Part shown: positions 41,640 to 53,044 of the stretch, in pieces
How the letters are laid out: each line of letters starts with the position of its first letter
Numbering within the stretch: position 1 is the first letter of the stretch
Assembly: GCF_018143015.1 (NCBI RefSeq)
Contig: NC_054750.1
Location: forward strand, 9,514,501-9,578,500
Source of the DNA: Lytechinus variegatus
Taxonomy: Eukaryota; Echinodermata; Echinoidea; Temnopleuroida; Toxopneustidae
Reading direction: 5' to 3'
DNA length: 64,000 nt
Program-made: the position numbers and the translations under genes
Notes under the pieces: model-generated
Told to the model about the DNA's origin: nothing
The model's input: the letters and a program-made list of their open reading frames with translations, nothing else
Database searches by the model: none

Positions 41640-43970
41640 AAAGCTTTTAAAATCCCAATTGGTTACAATAATGGAAATTCCACATATTAAGAATTAAACC
41701 ATATTGTAAGTTGAAATATTTCATATTTGGGATTATATAATAGAAAAGTGGGCAACCTATTGCAAATTAACTTAGTTTTAGTTCATTTGTATTGTGTGAA
41801 GTAAAGATTTTTCAAATATTTTTTTTAATTTATGCTCATTTTCTATGAAAAACAATTCTTTGTGGGGAGAGGTGTTTGGATGTTGCAAATACCAGTTGGA
41901 AGCTGGCAACTGCAAATGAATTGTATGCACAGTAAATCAATTTAGAGTTTCTGATGCGAGAAGCAGAGGAGAAATCGTTTGAAAATCAAAAGTATGGCCG
42001 AGTTGGTCAATGGAGCAATATCCTGCAAACAGGTGGATATTATAGTATGAAATACCCAATATTTAGTATTGGAGAAGTCGGGATCTGTATCTGGAAAGGA
42101 GTTCTCCCCCCACCCCTTAAAGTATCAAAATCAGTTACAAAATGACAGTTATGAAAGTTGCTTCAAAATGCAGGACATGTAATACAAATTTAAATCCATG
42201 TTTTGAACAAAAAATTTTACATCATTTGCTCCATTGTCTCTCGACTGAAGATGCTCATCTTGTCATTTTGTATTTTCAGAATTTACAAACATGCATGTTT
42301 TGTCAAATTCATTTTCATGATATATATTGAGCTAAGGAAATGAGCTGCACATTGAGAGAGCTTCAGATGACAGAAAATTCTTATTTGAATATTATTTTTC
42401 GTGTGCAAAACATGGAGAGTTACACTAATTCCGTCCACTGGTCTGTACACTATATAATATTCAGATCAGTAATCCTGTCACATTGGAAGCAAGATTGCCA
42501 ATTTGAGGATTGCTGTAGAAAAGAAAATTGACCTTTCAGATTTTCAGAACTTTCTCATTTGGTAATTGATTTTGATGGAATTTTTAAAATTCCTATTAGC
42601 ATTCCCTTTTTATTTTTTCAATATATTTCCCCATATGGGTTTATTTTCCTTTAATCACAGTAACAACTAATCAAACTAACAAAATTATTGGTGAAGGAAA
42701 ATCAAGTCCTATCTGCAACCTACACTCTCATTAGTGGACTGTCATGAATGAAGTCATTCTCCAAGTAACTATAGTAAGAGTCGGTTACCTCTGCGAATCA
42801 GCCAGTTACCCCCGGGTGTTTGGGAAGGGGGGAGCACTTATTACAAGGTAGACACCATGCTCGTTCACAAGAACTCATTAAAAGGGTCGCTTTTCACTGA
42901 TAGGCATTAGGCAATGCACACTTATGCTGTGAAAAAATTGCGGGAATTAAGCAGAGACCGTTCTCTTTTCAACATCCCAAAATATGTAAAGGGTATATTA
43001 CACTCTTGAAAATCATCATTCGAGTCATTGAGGCAGAGGAAAAGGTGTATGTGGTACATTCTCGAAAGTTTTCTCTAATGGTGTTCAGTCAACCTTGTAG
43101 ACAGTCCCCCCCCCCCCCCCCGGCCAATCAAAACCAAAGAGGGTTGTCAAATATGATAACCAACCCCAAGAGACTCGACTTGTTCACCCAATCTCATTTA
43201 AGAGTACTCCTCTCTCTCTCTTTTCCGTTACACGTCTTGTCAAATCTTGCCACTCATCTCTCATGTTCAATCTACTTCGCTCAACAGTTCTTTTCACTAC
43301 CTGCCACGGACTTTACATCACAGAAATTTCAGAGAATGCTAAAAACACTACAATAGGATCCAATGTGGATCAAACTGATCAACCAAATTGACTTCCTTTC
43401 CACACATATAGCAATGATGTGCTTTTCTATAATGTGCATTTTCATGGCTTTTAATTCATTCATTCAGATGACACGATCATCTACCTTGCCTGCGTTAAAA
43501 TTTTGGATTTTGTACATCACCCGAGTGTGCATACCTAACTGAATTCTATTCTAGTGTATAGGGTTCTCATGAACTTTCTTGTGCTCTAACATCAAGTCCT
43601 CCTTTCAACCACACAGTGAACCGTATCAGGGGAAAAAATACCATGGGGGCTTGGGACACCTTGAAATGCTCAAGAATCCAAGAAAAAGAAAAAGAGCCTA
43701 AGAAACTCCCCATTCACTGGTATGTCTAATGATCATCCGATGTTGCAGTTTTCAGTGCGCTGTGAAAAGTAGCCCTGAAAAAAATATATTTGTTTTTTCA
43801 TGATATAACCACCAAAATTTCCCTTGAGATCTTTTCACCCCTTCAAATTTCTTGTAGATGTCCTCAGAACAGAAATGTGTTTTCATCACAAAGAATTGGG
43901 AAATGACATTTTTTCCCTTTAGAAAAATTTATGTAAAGGTACTAAATTTCCGTGTTTTATTTCTACTGCT
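41640..43970. other. Intergenic, no gene seen
   Basis: AT-rich between ARMC7 and RPL37. A CCCGGGTGTTTGGGAAGGGG stretch (~42810) and nearby TAGACACCATGCTCG (~42850) look like the end of an unidentified repeat. A C run lies at 43105-43121. No conserved frame. Confidence 0.45.
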
Positions 43971-43975
43971 TTTAA

Positions 43976-44398
43976 AGGGGAAATTTGCCGACACTACGTC
44001 AGTTTTAATAAAAGCAGAACAAAACTGAGAAAAATCTTGGTTAAGTTTTGTGATGTAACATTCAAGCAGTTCCTCCATATATGTTGTGATAAAAATTCTA
44101 GGAAGTGCAATTTTCTCAAAAAAATTGAGAGCATTGCATTTGTGTGGGGGATATCAATCAGACACATCATTTAGTACCCCTCCATTATGAACAATATTTT
44201 TATTGATCAGTGTCCTATTGAAAATTTGAATTTATAGAATTTAGAGTTAACGATTTGGGGGAGCTGCTCGCATATGACTTTATAAATAAAAAGAGCATCA
44301 TAATTTCCAAGCTATATTATTCTTAATGGATTTCCTTCAATATTTTTCTCCCAGTTTTTTTTTGTAACAAATTTATCATCAGGGTGAACTTTACCTTT
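43976..44398. mobile_element. TTAA-type MITE, degenerate
   Basis: TTAA then AGGGGAAATTTGCCGACA on the left and ATCAGGGTGAACTTTACCTT on the right. It resembles the 53629-54123 family at the right end, but the terminal repeat has decayed. Confidence 0.5.
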
Positions 44399-44877
44399 CA
44401 AGGAGTTTTCCAGGCTGAAAATAATTATCTGAATATAAATCTAATCTAAATAGAGTTAACTTCACAAAGCAAAATGCTGAAAATTTTATCAAAATTTGAA
44501 AACAAATACGGACGTATTTGAGCTTGCCTAGAACTCTTTCACCAAAATGCAAAATTTTCAAAATGTCATTACTGTCCTTGTCTGATTTTGATCAACAAAT
44601 TTTCAGTATTTCGTTGTCTGATCTTTCTTTCTGTGTTCAAATCATATTATTTTCAGCATGGGGTACCCCTTTAACATGGCAAATCATGAGTTGTTTTATA
44701 GCATTACCCGTCTGTGATTTTTCTCTTTTCATAAGCAACTGGTAGTGATAAAACCACATGCAGATCACCAGCACTCAATTCATAAATTCAACATCACACA
44801 AGTTCCCTTGTACTTACTAGATATGGACAACATATTGATGTATAAATGGAAACAATTAATTGGTGATTCTGTGAGGA

Positions 44878-44883
44878 TTTATT
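44878..44883 (-). promoter_or_regulatory. RPL37 poly(A) signal
   Basis: AATAAA on the minus strand 120 bases after the RPL37 stop codon, in GTGAATAAATCC. Confidence 0.7.
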
Positions 44884-45002
44884 CACATCTTACGAAGGGA
44901 ATAGTTCTTTGAAGAGTCTTTTGCATTTTTTTTGAGAGAGATATTGTCTACTGCTTGCTGTTCTTGGTAATAACTGGTAGTGGGCCATGTGAGATTAACA
45001 TC

Positions 45003-45063
45003 TTAAGATGAAGCTGCTCCTCGGGCTCTGGGTTTGGCTTTGGTGCCTTCACGGAATCCATTG
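45003..45063 (-). CDS. RPL37: RPL37 exon 4 (stop)
   Basis: R(split)[19 protein letters not shown], then TAA at 45003-45005. A longer open frame over the same bases in another phase is a shadow. Confidence 0.93.
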
Positions 45064-48000
45064 CTGTATTAAAAGGGAAACAAAGATAGGTTCGAGACAC
45101 TAAATCCAAAGAGAGTAATGTACAAAATGAACTTGTCATAATGGTTTCAATTTCATGAACATTAAAAAATCAAATGTTAAAAACTAAATCTAGATATCTT
45201 TACAGAGTTAATGAAAACTTATCAAAAATTGTGAGCCAACAACTTGTAAACTAAATAAGTTTACTGATGCAGTACCTTAGAAACCAGTCTTAACTATAAA
45301 AAACCCTCGGCTTTACGTGCTGCCTTTCCATGACAAACGGAACAACGGTTCATGATTTGAGATATTTTCTGTCTGCTCTACAGGATGTCACTAGCCCCTA
45401 AGTTCTGAAATGTATAGCTGGCTCAAAAGCAAGTAGCTCTATGTTTTTATTTTCACATGAAACAATAATACATCTTTCCTCCTTTACTATAAAGAAAATC
45501 ATTCTACAGATTTGCTCCCTTCTGTCATGCGATGGAAAGTCAAAACAGCCTACTTCAGTAGCATCAAAACTTCCAAATGCACCTTTATAGTTTTGCTTTA
45601 CTCCATGCAATATCTCCAACTAATGAACAATGCTGTGTATTATTTGTATAGTACTAATGAAAGCATATATTTGAAGAAGTTACCGGAATCTCCTGTTGAC
45701 TGCCCTGAGATGCCTGATGCGTCCAGTGCCAGTAGTCTTTCTGCGTTTAGCTTTCACACTCCAGTTATCTACGCAAAACCAACAAAAATATTTCATTACA
45801 AAGACATTTTTTAAAACATTCTGTTTTAGGCAATTCATACTTTAAAATCAAAATAATCTTTCTAGCTACATAAAAGGGAACCTGTACGTACATCAGATAC
45901 GGACTGAGCTTTACGGGAATTAGGACACCTTTTTTCAAGAGCATCCCCATGTGTCACATGCCTCTGCTCTACCGCTGGGTACTGTCAGGTAAACCTTGAT
46001 TGTTTGACACTTTTTAACTTGATACCTGAAGATCCTCTTAAACTTTGAGGTAGATGTACAATTCAAAGGATACAGCTAACCACTCTATCAGAAGTAAATT
46101 AAATTTGTGTACTATTAACAATGTTTACTTCACATAGCTCATCGAAGCAGTTCAAAGGTCAAGCCTATTGTATTTGTGATGTTTACGAATGGATCAAGGC
46201 ATCTATATGAGATGAGTCTGGTAAGAAACCTCTCATTTTTCGTATCTACAGCAGATTTTGCACCTTCATACACATTCTGCGTATGAAGGTGTATCATAGA
46301 CAAATAAAATACAACAAATTTACATGATTTCTAGGTCTAAAGATGGATTTCTTCGGGGAATCCATCTGTGTGTACATGTCTCACTTAGGCAAGTATGGGG
46401 ACCGTGTCAAGGCTCCATGATGTAGAAGTATATGGAAAAATATTTTTTAAATATCATCACAGAGTCCTCAAGGATAACCAATACCAACCCCAGGGCCCCA
46501 TACCACAAAGGTTAATGATTAAAGGTATTGTTTAACTTTGTGAGCAGCCGATTTAAAAAATTCTCAAACCAAGATGAAACTTGTATATCAGTGCATGTAT
46601 TAGAACTAATAAACCCTAAAAACAACCATTATTGAGAATGAAAAGCTAAAACTACAAGGGAAAGCCCGATTTTGTAAATAGGCGTCTTGTAGACGCCTAA
46701 ATAGTACACATAAGTGTATGGGATGAAATTAAGATGGTGTTTCCGGTCACTTTATATTTCAATTTTTGAAGCACTAAATAATTATTTTCGAACGCAATTT
46801 TTTCTGGGCTTCATTTTTGTAACATATCCTAGACACAGGTGACAAGTGTGACCTTCTAGCTCAGATTTTTTAAAAGTCAAACCAATGTTAAACAATCACT
46901 TTAACCGCTAACTGAACTGGCCTATCATTAAAGGTCAAGTCCACCTCAGAAAAATGTTGATTTAAATCAATAGAGAAAAATCAGACAAGCACAATGCTGA
47001 AAATTTCATCAAAATCGGATGTAAAATAAGAAAGTTATGACATTTCAAAGTTTCGCTTATTTTCAACAAAATAGTTATATGAACGAGCCAGTTACATCCA
47101 AATGAGTCGATGACGTCACTCACTATTTCTTTTGTTTTTTATTGTTTGAATTATACAATATTTCAATTTTTACGAATTTGATGATTAGGACCTCATTGCC
47201 TGAAGCACAAAATGTTAAAATAATGGAATTCCACGTGTTCAGGGAGGAATGAAACTTCATTTCACATGACAATGACAAGAAAATTAAAATATTTCATATT
47301 TTATGTAATAAAATACAAAAGAAATAGTGAGTGGTGTCATCAACTCTCTCATTTGGATGTAACTGGCTCGTTCATATAACTATTTTGTTGAAAATAAGCG
47401 AAACTTTAAAATGCCATAACTTTCTTATTTTACATCCGATTTTGATGAAATTTTCAGTGTTATGCTTGTTGAATTTTTCTCTTTTTATTCAAATCAAATT
47501 TTTGGTGGGGTGGACTTGTCCTTTAATCAAGATCACCGTTGCATGCGCATTTTGCTCAGTAGACTGACTATGAACTAATCAGAATTCTTACAAATTATTG
47601 ATTAATCGTTAACCTTTGTGTTAGGGGCCCCATTTCTGTTTTTAAAATAAGTACTTACATTTCCTAATGGTCTTACACGGGTATGAACAGGCTGCGCAGG
47701 AACACTTCTGGATGTGCCAGCTACGGCGCCCACACCTCCTACAGAAGGTGTGGGTCTTGTTATGGCGCTTTCCAAAGCTGGAAGTACCCTTCGTCTGTTA
47801 AGCAAAAATAATTGTAAAGATACAGTTAGTTGACAAAATGCTAACTAGCATTTAGGAGTATATCGGTCAGCTTATACAATTTGTTCACATCTATAGGCAC
47901 TGTGTATGTACTACTGGAAAGGTCAGTTCCTATGGTCCAATTCACACAGTTCATTTGGAAAAAAAATAATGCAATTGTTTGTTTAGAATAAAACTGTTTA

Positions 48001-51000
48001 TCTATCTGTGTTGACAATCTTCAGTGTAGTCATTTTTCAACTTTCTTAAGTAATTAGATTTAGGCCCTATGTCAATTTACCAGATTGATGTAAATTGGAT
48101 CCACTGTGATATAGTGACAACTAACCTCAATTTTAAAGACTCGTAAAATCATTGATCTTATTAGCTGCAACTAGACCTAGACCTACTTTAAAGGGGAATC
48201 CAACCCAAATAAAAACTTGTTCTTAGGGGAATAAGAAAAATCAGACAAGTTGATAGGTGAAAGTTTGAACACTATCTGACAAATAATAAGTTATGATTTT
48301 TTAAAAGTTGTGAATATTGGTAATCCCTAGATCCATGGAGACTGCAAATTGGCCACATGTGATGTCACAGTGATGTAAGGCAAGGACTACTCTTCCATGT
48401 ACTCCAATACATAAAATGGCCAATATGTCATTTTTTCAAATGTTTTACTTCAAATTTTATTTTTCTTTGATGAGGACATAAAACAATATAGGGTCATGCC
48501 ATGCCAATTCACCCAATGAATGTGCAATTTTGCACCCGACCGTCTCAGAATTCATTGTAATTTGGTATACATAAAATTCACAATGGCCCAAGCACAAAAC
48601 AAAAAAAAATAGTCCAATCGGTCCGTCGGTTCTCGCGCTACGGCCCGCCCTTTTCTCCTTGTTTTGACAAAAATGGGCGTGACCTTCAACTTTCAATGGC
48701 CACTGCGTCGTTACGTGTTGACCAATTTTCATGAAACTGGTACCATTTTATAGGAAATTCAGAGAGGAATCCAAAACATGCATCGAATAATGTATTGGAG
48801 CAATTTATAAGGTCATGACCTTTGATCTTAACTTTGACCTTGAGTTTGACCCCGGACAAATAATTTTTTAACTTGATTTTCGTGTATGTTAATTATTGGT
48901 ATGATATTGACAAAATATGTTAAAATCAATGATGATATTTTATTTCTTCACCTTTAAAAACTCTTCCAAAGATACCATGAAATTTTACTCTAGTCCCACA
49001 CACTGATATTCATGTTAGTAAAGTGTTTACCAGTTACATGATTTCTTCCAATCTTAAGTTACAGTATGCAAACACATGAAAAGAAATTAAGCTTAATCAG
49101 TTTACAAATAAAAGATTAAACCTTTATGCTCATGAATAGGTTTCTGTTTAGGCATTTTATGATTCAGCAATATATATCATATACATCTATATACATGTAT
49201 ATATTTTGATGATGAAAGTGAAGACTTAACTACCATGAATATATATGATATATATTGCCGAACATCAAAATGAATATATATTGATGAACATCAAAATGCC
49301 TAAACAGATACCTATTCATGAGCATAAAGGTTTAATCTTTTATTTGTGAACTGATTAAGCTTAATTTCTTTTCATGTGTTTGCATACTGTAACTTAAGAT
49401 TGGAAGAAATCATGTAACTGGTAAACACTTTACTAACATGAATATCAGTGTGTGGGACTAGAGTAAAATTTCATGGTATCTTTGGAAGTTTTTAAAGGTG
49501 AAGAAATAAAATATCATCATTGATTTTAACATATTTTGTCAATATCATACCAATAATTAACATACACGAAAATCAAGTTAAAAAATTATTTGTCCGGGGG
49601 TCAAACTCAAGGTCAAAGTTAAGGTCAAAGGTCATGACCTTATAAATTGCTCCAATACATTATTCGATGCATGTTTTGGATTCCTCTCTGAATTTCCTAT
49701 AAAATGGTACCAGTTTCATGAAAATTGGTCAACACGTAACGACGCAGTGGCCATTGAAAGTTGAAGGTCACGCCCATTTTTGTCAAAACAAGGAGAAAAG
49801 GGCGGGCCGTAGCGCAAGAACCGACGGACCGATTGGACTAATTTTTTTTGTTTTGTGCTTGGGCCATTGTGAATTTTATGTATACCAAATTACAATGAAT
49901 TCTGAGACGGTCGGGTGCAACCACTGGGTGAATCCAGATGGAATGACCCTATACTACCAGGGTTATATTTAGATTACTGCCCCAGGGGAGTGGGCAGTTA
50001 GGAGAAAACCACAAATCCCTGATAATTAAGTACATGGCCTATGGGAAAGTTGTCCTTGCCTCTTGTCATAATTTACTTACCCAGTTGCCAATTTGAAATC
50101 TACATAATCATAGGGATTTCAATTTTAAACTAAAGCAGCCATAACTTTCTTATTGCTGGTCCGATTTCTTTCAAACTTTCACCATTCTGTTTTATCTATT
50201 TTTCTCCTTTCCAACACTACATTTTATGACCAAGGCTGGATTCCCCTTTAAACTTTTTTTTAGCTAAAATGAAGCAATTTTCAGAACAAGGGGTTTGACA
50301 TTTGGTCATCTGTCCATTTATTCACTGCTTATTTTGCTTTGGATGAAAGTTCCCCCTGAATCCATGATTGTCCCTTCGATTTGCCCCTCACTCCGAAAGC
50401 ATCGGTCAGGAAAAGAATAAAGCGAATCGGAAATAAAAAGGTAAAAGCAGGCCACAATATTTTTCACGAAGCCTGGATCTATCAACATTGCAGTTGGTTG
50501 ATTGGTTCTATTTCTTTCATTCCGACCTCTACATGGTGTTCAGTCTGTGATGGATGACATGAACTTTTGTCTGATTCATTTTTGTATAGATCTCAATATT
50601 TTCCAAGAGAATTATTATAATAAGAGACTTAAGAGTGGAAGGGCTTATTGTTTACGTCATGAACCCTGTTGCGTGATTGTTGCAGTACCATCATTTTTTT
50701 TCATGAAACCTTTTTTGATTTTGCAAACATGTCAACTTTTCCTGAGGAAAGTGTGACCCCCCCCCCCCCCCCCTTTGGAAACTCCTGAATCCATCCCTGC
50801 ATGAACATGTAATTTTTCTTGAAATCATGAATCTGAACTAGATCTAGCACTTTAATCAGTAGAGGGAAGAGGTGGTAATCTTGGCACTATTGCAGTTTTG
50901 TACTAGATCCGACTTCAAATTTTCCCACCAGAAATTGTTCGCAAATGTCATGGCATGCCTCTCAGTCACATGACTAGATTCTATGCCCACCCTTTACCAA

Positions 51001-52210
51001 ATAGGGCCTATAGTGATCAGGAACAGCTGTATTCATGGTATTACAGCTTCAATCTCAACGGAATCATTTTGCCGATTTATTAATGCCAAGAAAGAGGGAA
51101 TATTAATTTGCATTTCGCTCGCATTCATTTTCAACAGTTTGATTCATTAAAGACAAAAATTGAAGAGCCCTGACAGGGGGATTTTGCATTGTAAGTTCCC
51201 TAATAATGTTGGCTGCATGATAGCGAGCCGTCTGTGTACAAGGAGAAATTTTAAAAATAAAAAAATGTTTTAAAAAATCCTCTAAACAGACGGCTGCCAG
51301 ATGTAATTGTTCATACCAAGGACAAAGACCCAAAAATATAGGAATTCTTTTTATGTTAGAATACGTAAGACATGGAACAGCCTAAATAATGATGTTGTCA
51401 CTGCCCCAAGTGTGCACAGTTTTGAAGCTGCCCTGGATAGATGCTGGAAAAATGAGCCAATAAAATATGACTACGAAAGCCCTGTTCCCGGAAGTGAGCC
51501 AGCCATCTGCATCTATCTTGAGGAAAAACCTAGAACTGAATACAGAGGCATAACATGCCTACATTCAGAAACTTCCCTAGGTATCCCTAGGTAATCATGG
51601 ATGTAATAGTATACAGCCGTTCCAGATATTTGGGAAATCCGTAGTCGTAAGCCTATTGACCTCGAGGTGAGACTTGCTATGACATTTGCGAAAGATTTCT
51701 GTTGTCGAAATCGGCCGGTGCGAAACAGCATTAGGCCTAGCTCCAAAGTATCAAGCATCGCCACCGATCCCGACGAACATGTCACTGACACTGGTCTGGG
51801 CGATTATACCGCCTACCGGGACATTTGTCAATAACATGAAAAGGTTTTAATTAACATGGTTAATAAAACTTTCGCGGTTGCAGACTAATGGATACAAACC
51901 GCACATGCAAGTTAAGATAAGATTACGAATCATATTCCATCAAATATGCCCTCATACTTTAAGAAAATCCCATGTAACTGTTATGGTTTCTGGTTCACGT
52001 AACGAGCCACATCGTAGACGTGAATTCATGAACACTATGGCCATCAAATGACACTTTTCCTTCCAACCAATAAGGAAACTACTTTTACAAAATGATCATA
52101 TTATAAAACCGATAAAACATTAATGTAAACAAGGTTGCAAATACTTATAAATAATGATGGATTTTCTTAGATTACATAGATTCTTTGGGAATTTCAGGAT
52201 CACTAACCAT
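45003..52210 (-). CDS. RPL37: Ribosomal protein L37 (large subunit, eL37), four exons
   Basis: Exons 52208-52210 (ATG only), 47659-47794, 45684-45768 and 45003-45063 join to 285 coding bases, 94 residues (human 97). eL37 is a small basic zinc-binding protein of the 60S subunit that contacts 5.8S/28S rRNA near the exit tunnel. Exon 2 gives [20 protein letters not shown] and the zinc Cys at 19, 22, 34 and 37. Exon 3 gives [20 protein letters not shown], and exon 4 [17 protein letters not shown]. Compared with vertebrates an extra Cys is present at 32. Expression should be constitutive with TOP-type control; a CTCTTAC pyrimidine-rich leader precedes the proposed ATG. Exon 1 is inferred; exons 2-4 are firm. 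Intron 1 (4.4 kb) carries nested transposons. Confidence 0.9.
45684..45768 (-). CDS. RPL37: RPL37 exon 3
   Basis: Y(split)[20 protein letters not shown], then RAVNRRF and a split Arg. Ile replaces Met of the vertebrate GRMRHL. Donor GTAACT. Confidence 0.95.
46258..46295. repeat. Perfect 11-bp hairpin
   Basis: CACCTTCATAC, 9-base loop, GTATGAAGGTG, in RPL37 intron 2. Too short to call an RNA gene. Confidence 0.6.
46523..46900. mobile_element. TTAA-flanked MITE, AGGTATTGTTTAAC family
   Basis: TTAA at 46519-46522 and 46901-46904. Termini AGGTATTGTTTAACTTTG and AATGTTAAACAATCACT are inverted. 378 bp, no coding. Confidence 0.82.
46932..47522. mobile_element. TTAA-type MITE, AGGTCAAGTCCACC family, copy B
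   Basis: TTAA on both sides (46928-46931, 47523-47526), ends AGGTCAAGTCCACCTCAG and GTGGACTTGTCCT. 591 bp. Confidence 0.88.
47659..47794 (-). CDS. RPL37: RPL37 exon 2
   Basis: 45 codons plus one base: [45 protein letters not shown]. Zinc ligands C-x2-C and C-x2-C are intact. Acceptor AACAG, donor GTAAGT. Confidence 0.95.
48192..50247. mobile_element. TTAA-flanked element, AGGGGAATCCAACC family, holding a 1.46-kb insertion
   Basis: TTAA at 48188-48191 and 50248-50251; ends AGGGGAATCCAACCC and GGCTGGATTCCCCT. Without the inner element it would be about 590 bp, normal for these Kolobok-like MITEs. GAAAGTTTGAACACTATCTG near the left is mirrored in part by TTTCAAACTTTCACCATTCT at the right. In RPL37 intron 1. 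Confidence 0.8.
48491..49949. mobile_element. Giant inverted-repeat element, ~670-bp arms, TATA target duplication
   Basis: The left arm (48491-~49165) and right arm (~49288-49949) are near-identical reverse complements around a ~120-bp AT-rich centre. Ends GGGTCATGCCATGCC and GGAATGACCC; TATA flanks both sides (48487-48490, 49950-49953). Each arm holds the same ~65-codon open frame, but with no recognised domain. The uninterrupted site ACAATATACTACC exists at ~59501. Confidence 0.88.
49972..50860. repeat. Segment duplicated at 59508-60412
   Basis: Beginning ACTACCAGGGTTATATTTAG, this stretch (right half of the TTAA element plus 600 bp of flank, to GATCTAGCACTT) recurs almost unchanged at 59508-60412. 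A long C run (50757-50773) differs in length between copies. Confidence 0.88.
51307..51832 (+). mobile_element. LINE reverse transcriptase C-terminus, plus following frame
   Basis: The open frame 51307-51594 contains [40 protein letters not shown] and CWKNEP, the pattern closing many non-LTR reverse transcriptases. It continues 40 residues further than usual. After its stop, another frame (51610-51832) is open for 64 codons ([20 protein letters not shown], then CC and a Ser-rich part to TAYRDICQ). It may be a degraded continuation or unrelated. No A-rich tail was found. In RPL37 intron 1. Confidence 0.6.
52208..52210 (-). CDS. RPL37: RPL37 exon 1, ATG only (inferred)
   Basis: The minus strand reads CTGCTTTACAAAGATG followed by GTTAGTG, a start codon directly against a donor. 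Exon 2 starts with Thr2 in phase 0, so exon 1 must end exactly with ATG; the human gene has the same arrangement. A CTCTTAC stretch about 28 bases upstream could be the transcript start. Other ATG/GT sites cannot be excluded. Confidence 0.55.
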
Positions 52211-52440
52211 CTTTGTAAAGCAGCAGACTGTAAGAGGTCGACCAAGAGATGGCGCACATGGGGTTTCGTTCTTCGTCGTTGCGTCTTGTGAAAACAGTGT
52301 ACAAGCAGTATACAAGCTAGTCCACGTCCTGGACGATTTTTACTGATTGGGCAAACCATAACCAACACACACACGCCCGGGCCCGCGCCCTCCACTGATT
52401 CACTTACCCCCAGTGATTCACCTTACCCACTGATTCACTT
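52211..52440 (-). promoter_or_regulatory. Probable RPL37 promoter and 5' leader
   Basis: Upstream of the proposed ATG on the minus strand, including CTCTTACAG (a TOP-like start) and a moderately GC-rich region with CpGs. Depends on exon 1 being right. Confidence 0.35.
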
Positions 52441-53044
52441 TCCCCGAAAAAAAAATCGTCCAGGCCATCTCGGCAGAGAGAGGGAAGATAATGAAGTTGT
52501 GACCTTTGTCTGACCCAGAGGTTACGACCGCCCCTCGCAGATATTGCGCAAGGAGCACATGAATATTCAAGTTGTTTGAACGCAAGCTAGCGCATTGACC
52601 TCGCAGGGCGAGGGCATGTCCTGTGCGCACAGTATACAGTACAATCACAATTGGTACAATGAACATAAACGTGAGTTTGGATTGGAGAAAAGCATAATGG
52701 CTACCAAAAGATGGCATAGGCGGATCCAGGGGGGGGGCCATTAGCGGAGCAAAAAGAAAGAAAAAAGGGGAAAGAAAAAAAAAGGAAAAGAGAGGAAAAA
52801 AAGAAGGGGAAACGTAAGAGGAGGAAGACGAGTGAATGAAATAAGATGGGGGAAGACTTGAAAAATAATTTTTAAAAATCCTTCATGATGGGATGTAAAA
52901 TTTTCGCTCGCGCTACGCGCTCGCATTGCCTTTTAGCTAAATATTGAGCTTAGAAAATCAAATTTTTAAGTCAATATACACAAATTCATTATTTTTTTTG
53001 ATTTACAAATTGAATTTAAGATCGAAAGTGCTCTATAAAAATGT

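Larger units (their letters stand above)
46493..47630. mobile_element. MITE, CCGTAACACAAAGGTTAGCG family, copy 3, broken by two TTAA insertions
   Basis: Ends AGGGCCCCATACCACAAAGG and CCTTTGTGTTAGGGGCCC. The body is scattered over 46493-46522, 46901-46931 and 47523-47630; the last piece has GATCACCGTTGCATGCGCAT and TAGACTGACTATGAAC as in copy 1 reversed. Confidence 0.78.

Noticed and set aside
44948-45139. 63-codon frame over RPL37 exon 4
   Set aside because: A shadow in another phase; the RPL37 phase gives the conserved [13 protein letters not shown] sequence.
46258-46295. microRNA-like hairpin
   Set aside because: The stem is only 11 bp with no extended flanking pairing.
45064-47658. Intronic C/D snoRNA in RPL37
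   Set aside because: Vertebrate RPL37 hosts one, so introns 2 and 3 were scanned on the minus strand; a GTGATGA at ~46453 has no CTGA at a suitable distance.
48457-48732. 91-codon open frame (and twin at 49718-49972)
   Set aside because: Both are the same frame in the two arms of an inverted-repeat element; no domain, and the twins differ at the ends where the arms diverge. Treated as non-coding element sequence.
50502-50756. 84-codon frame repeated at 60057-60266
   Set aside because: Repetition is due to the duplicated segment; the frame is broken differently in the two copies and ends in a homopolymer-driven region.
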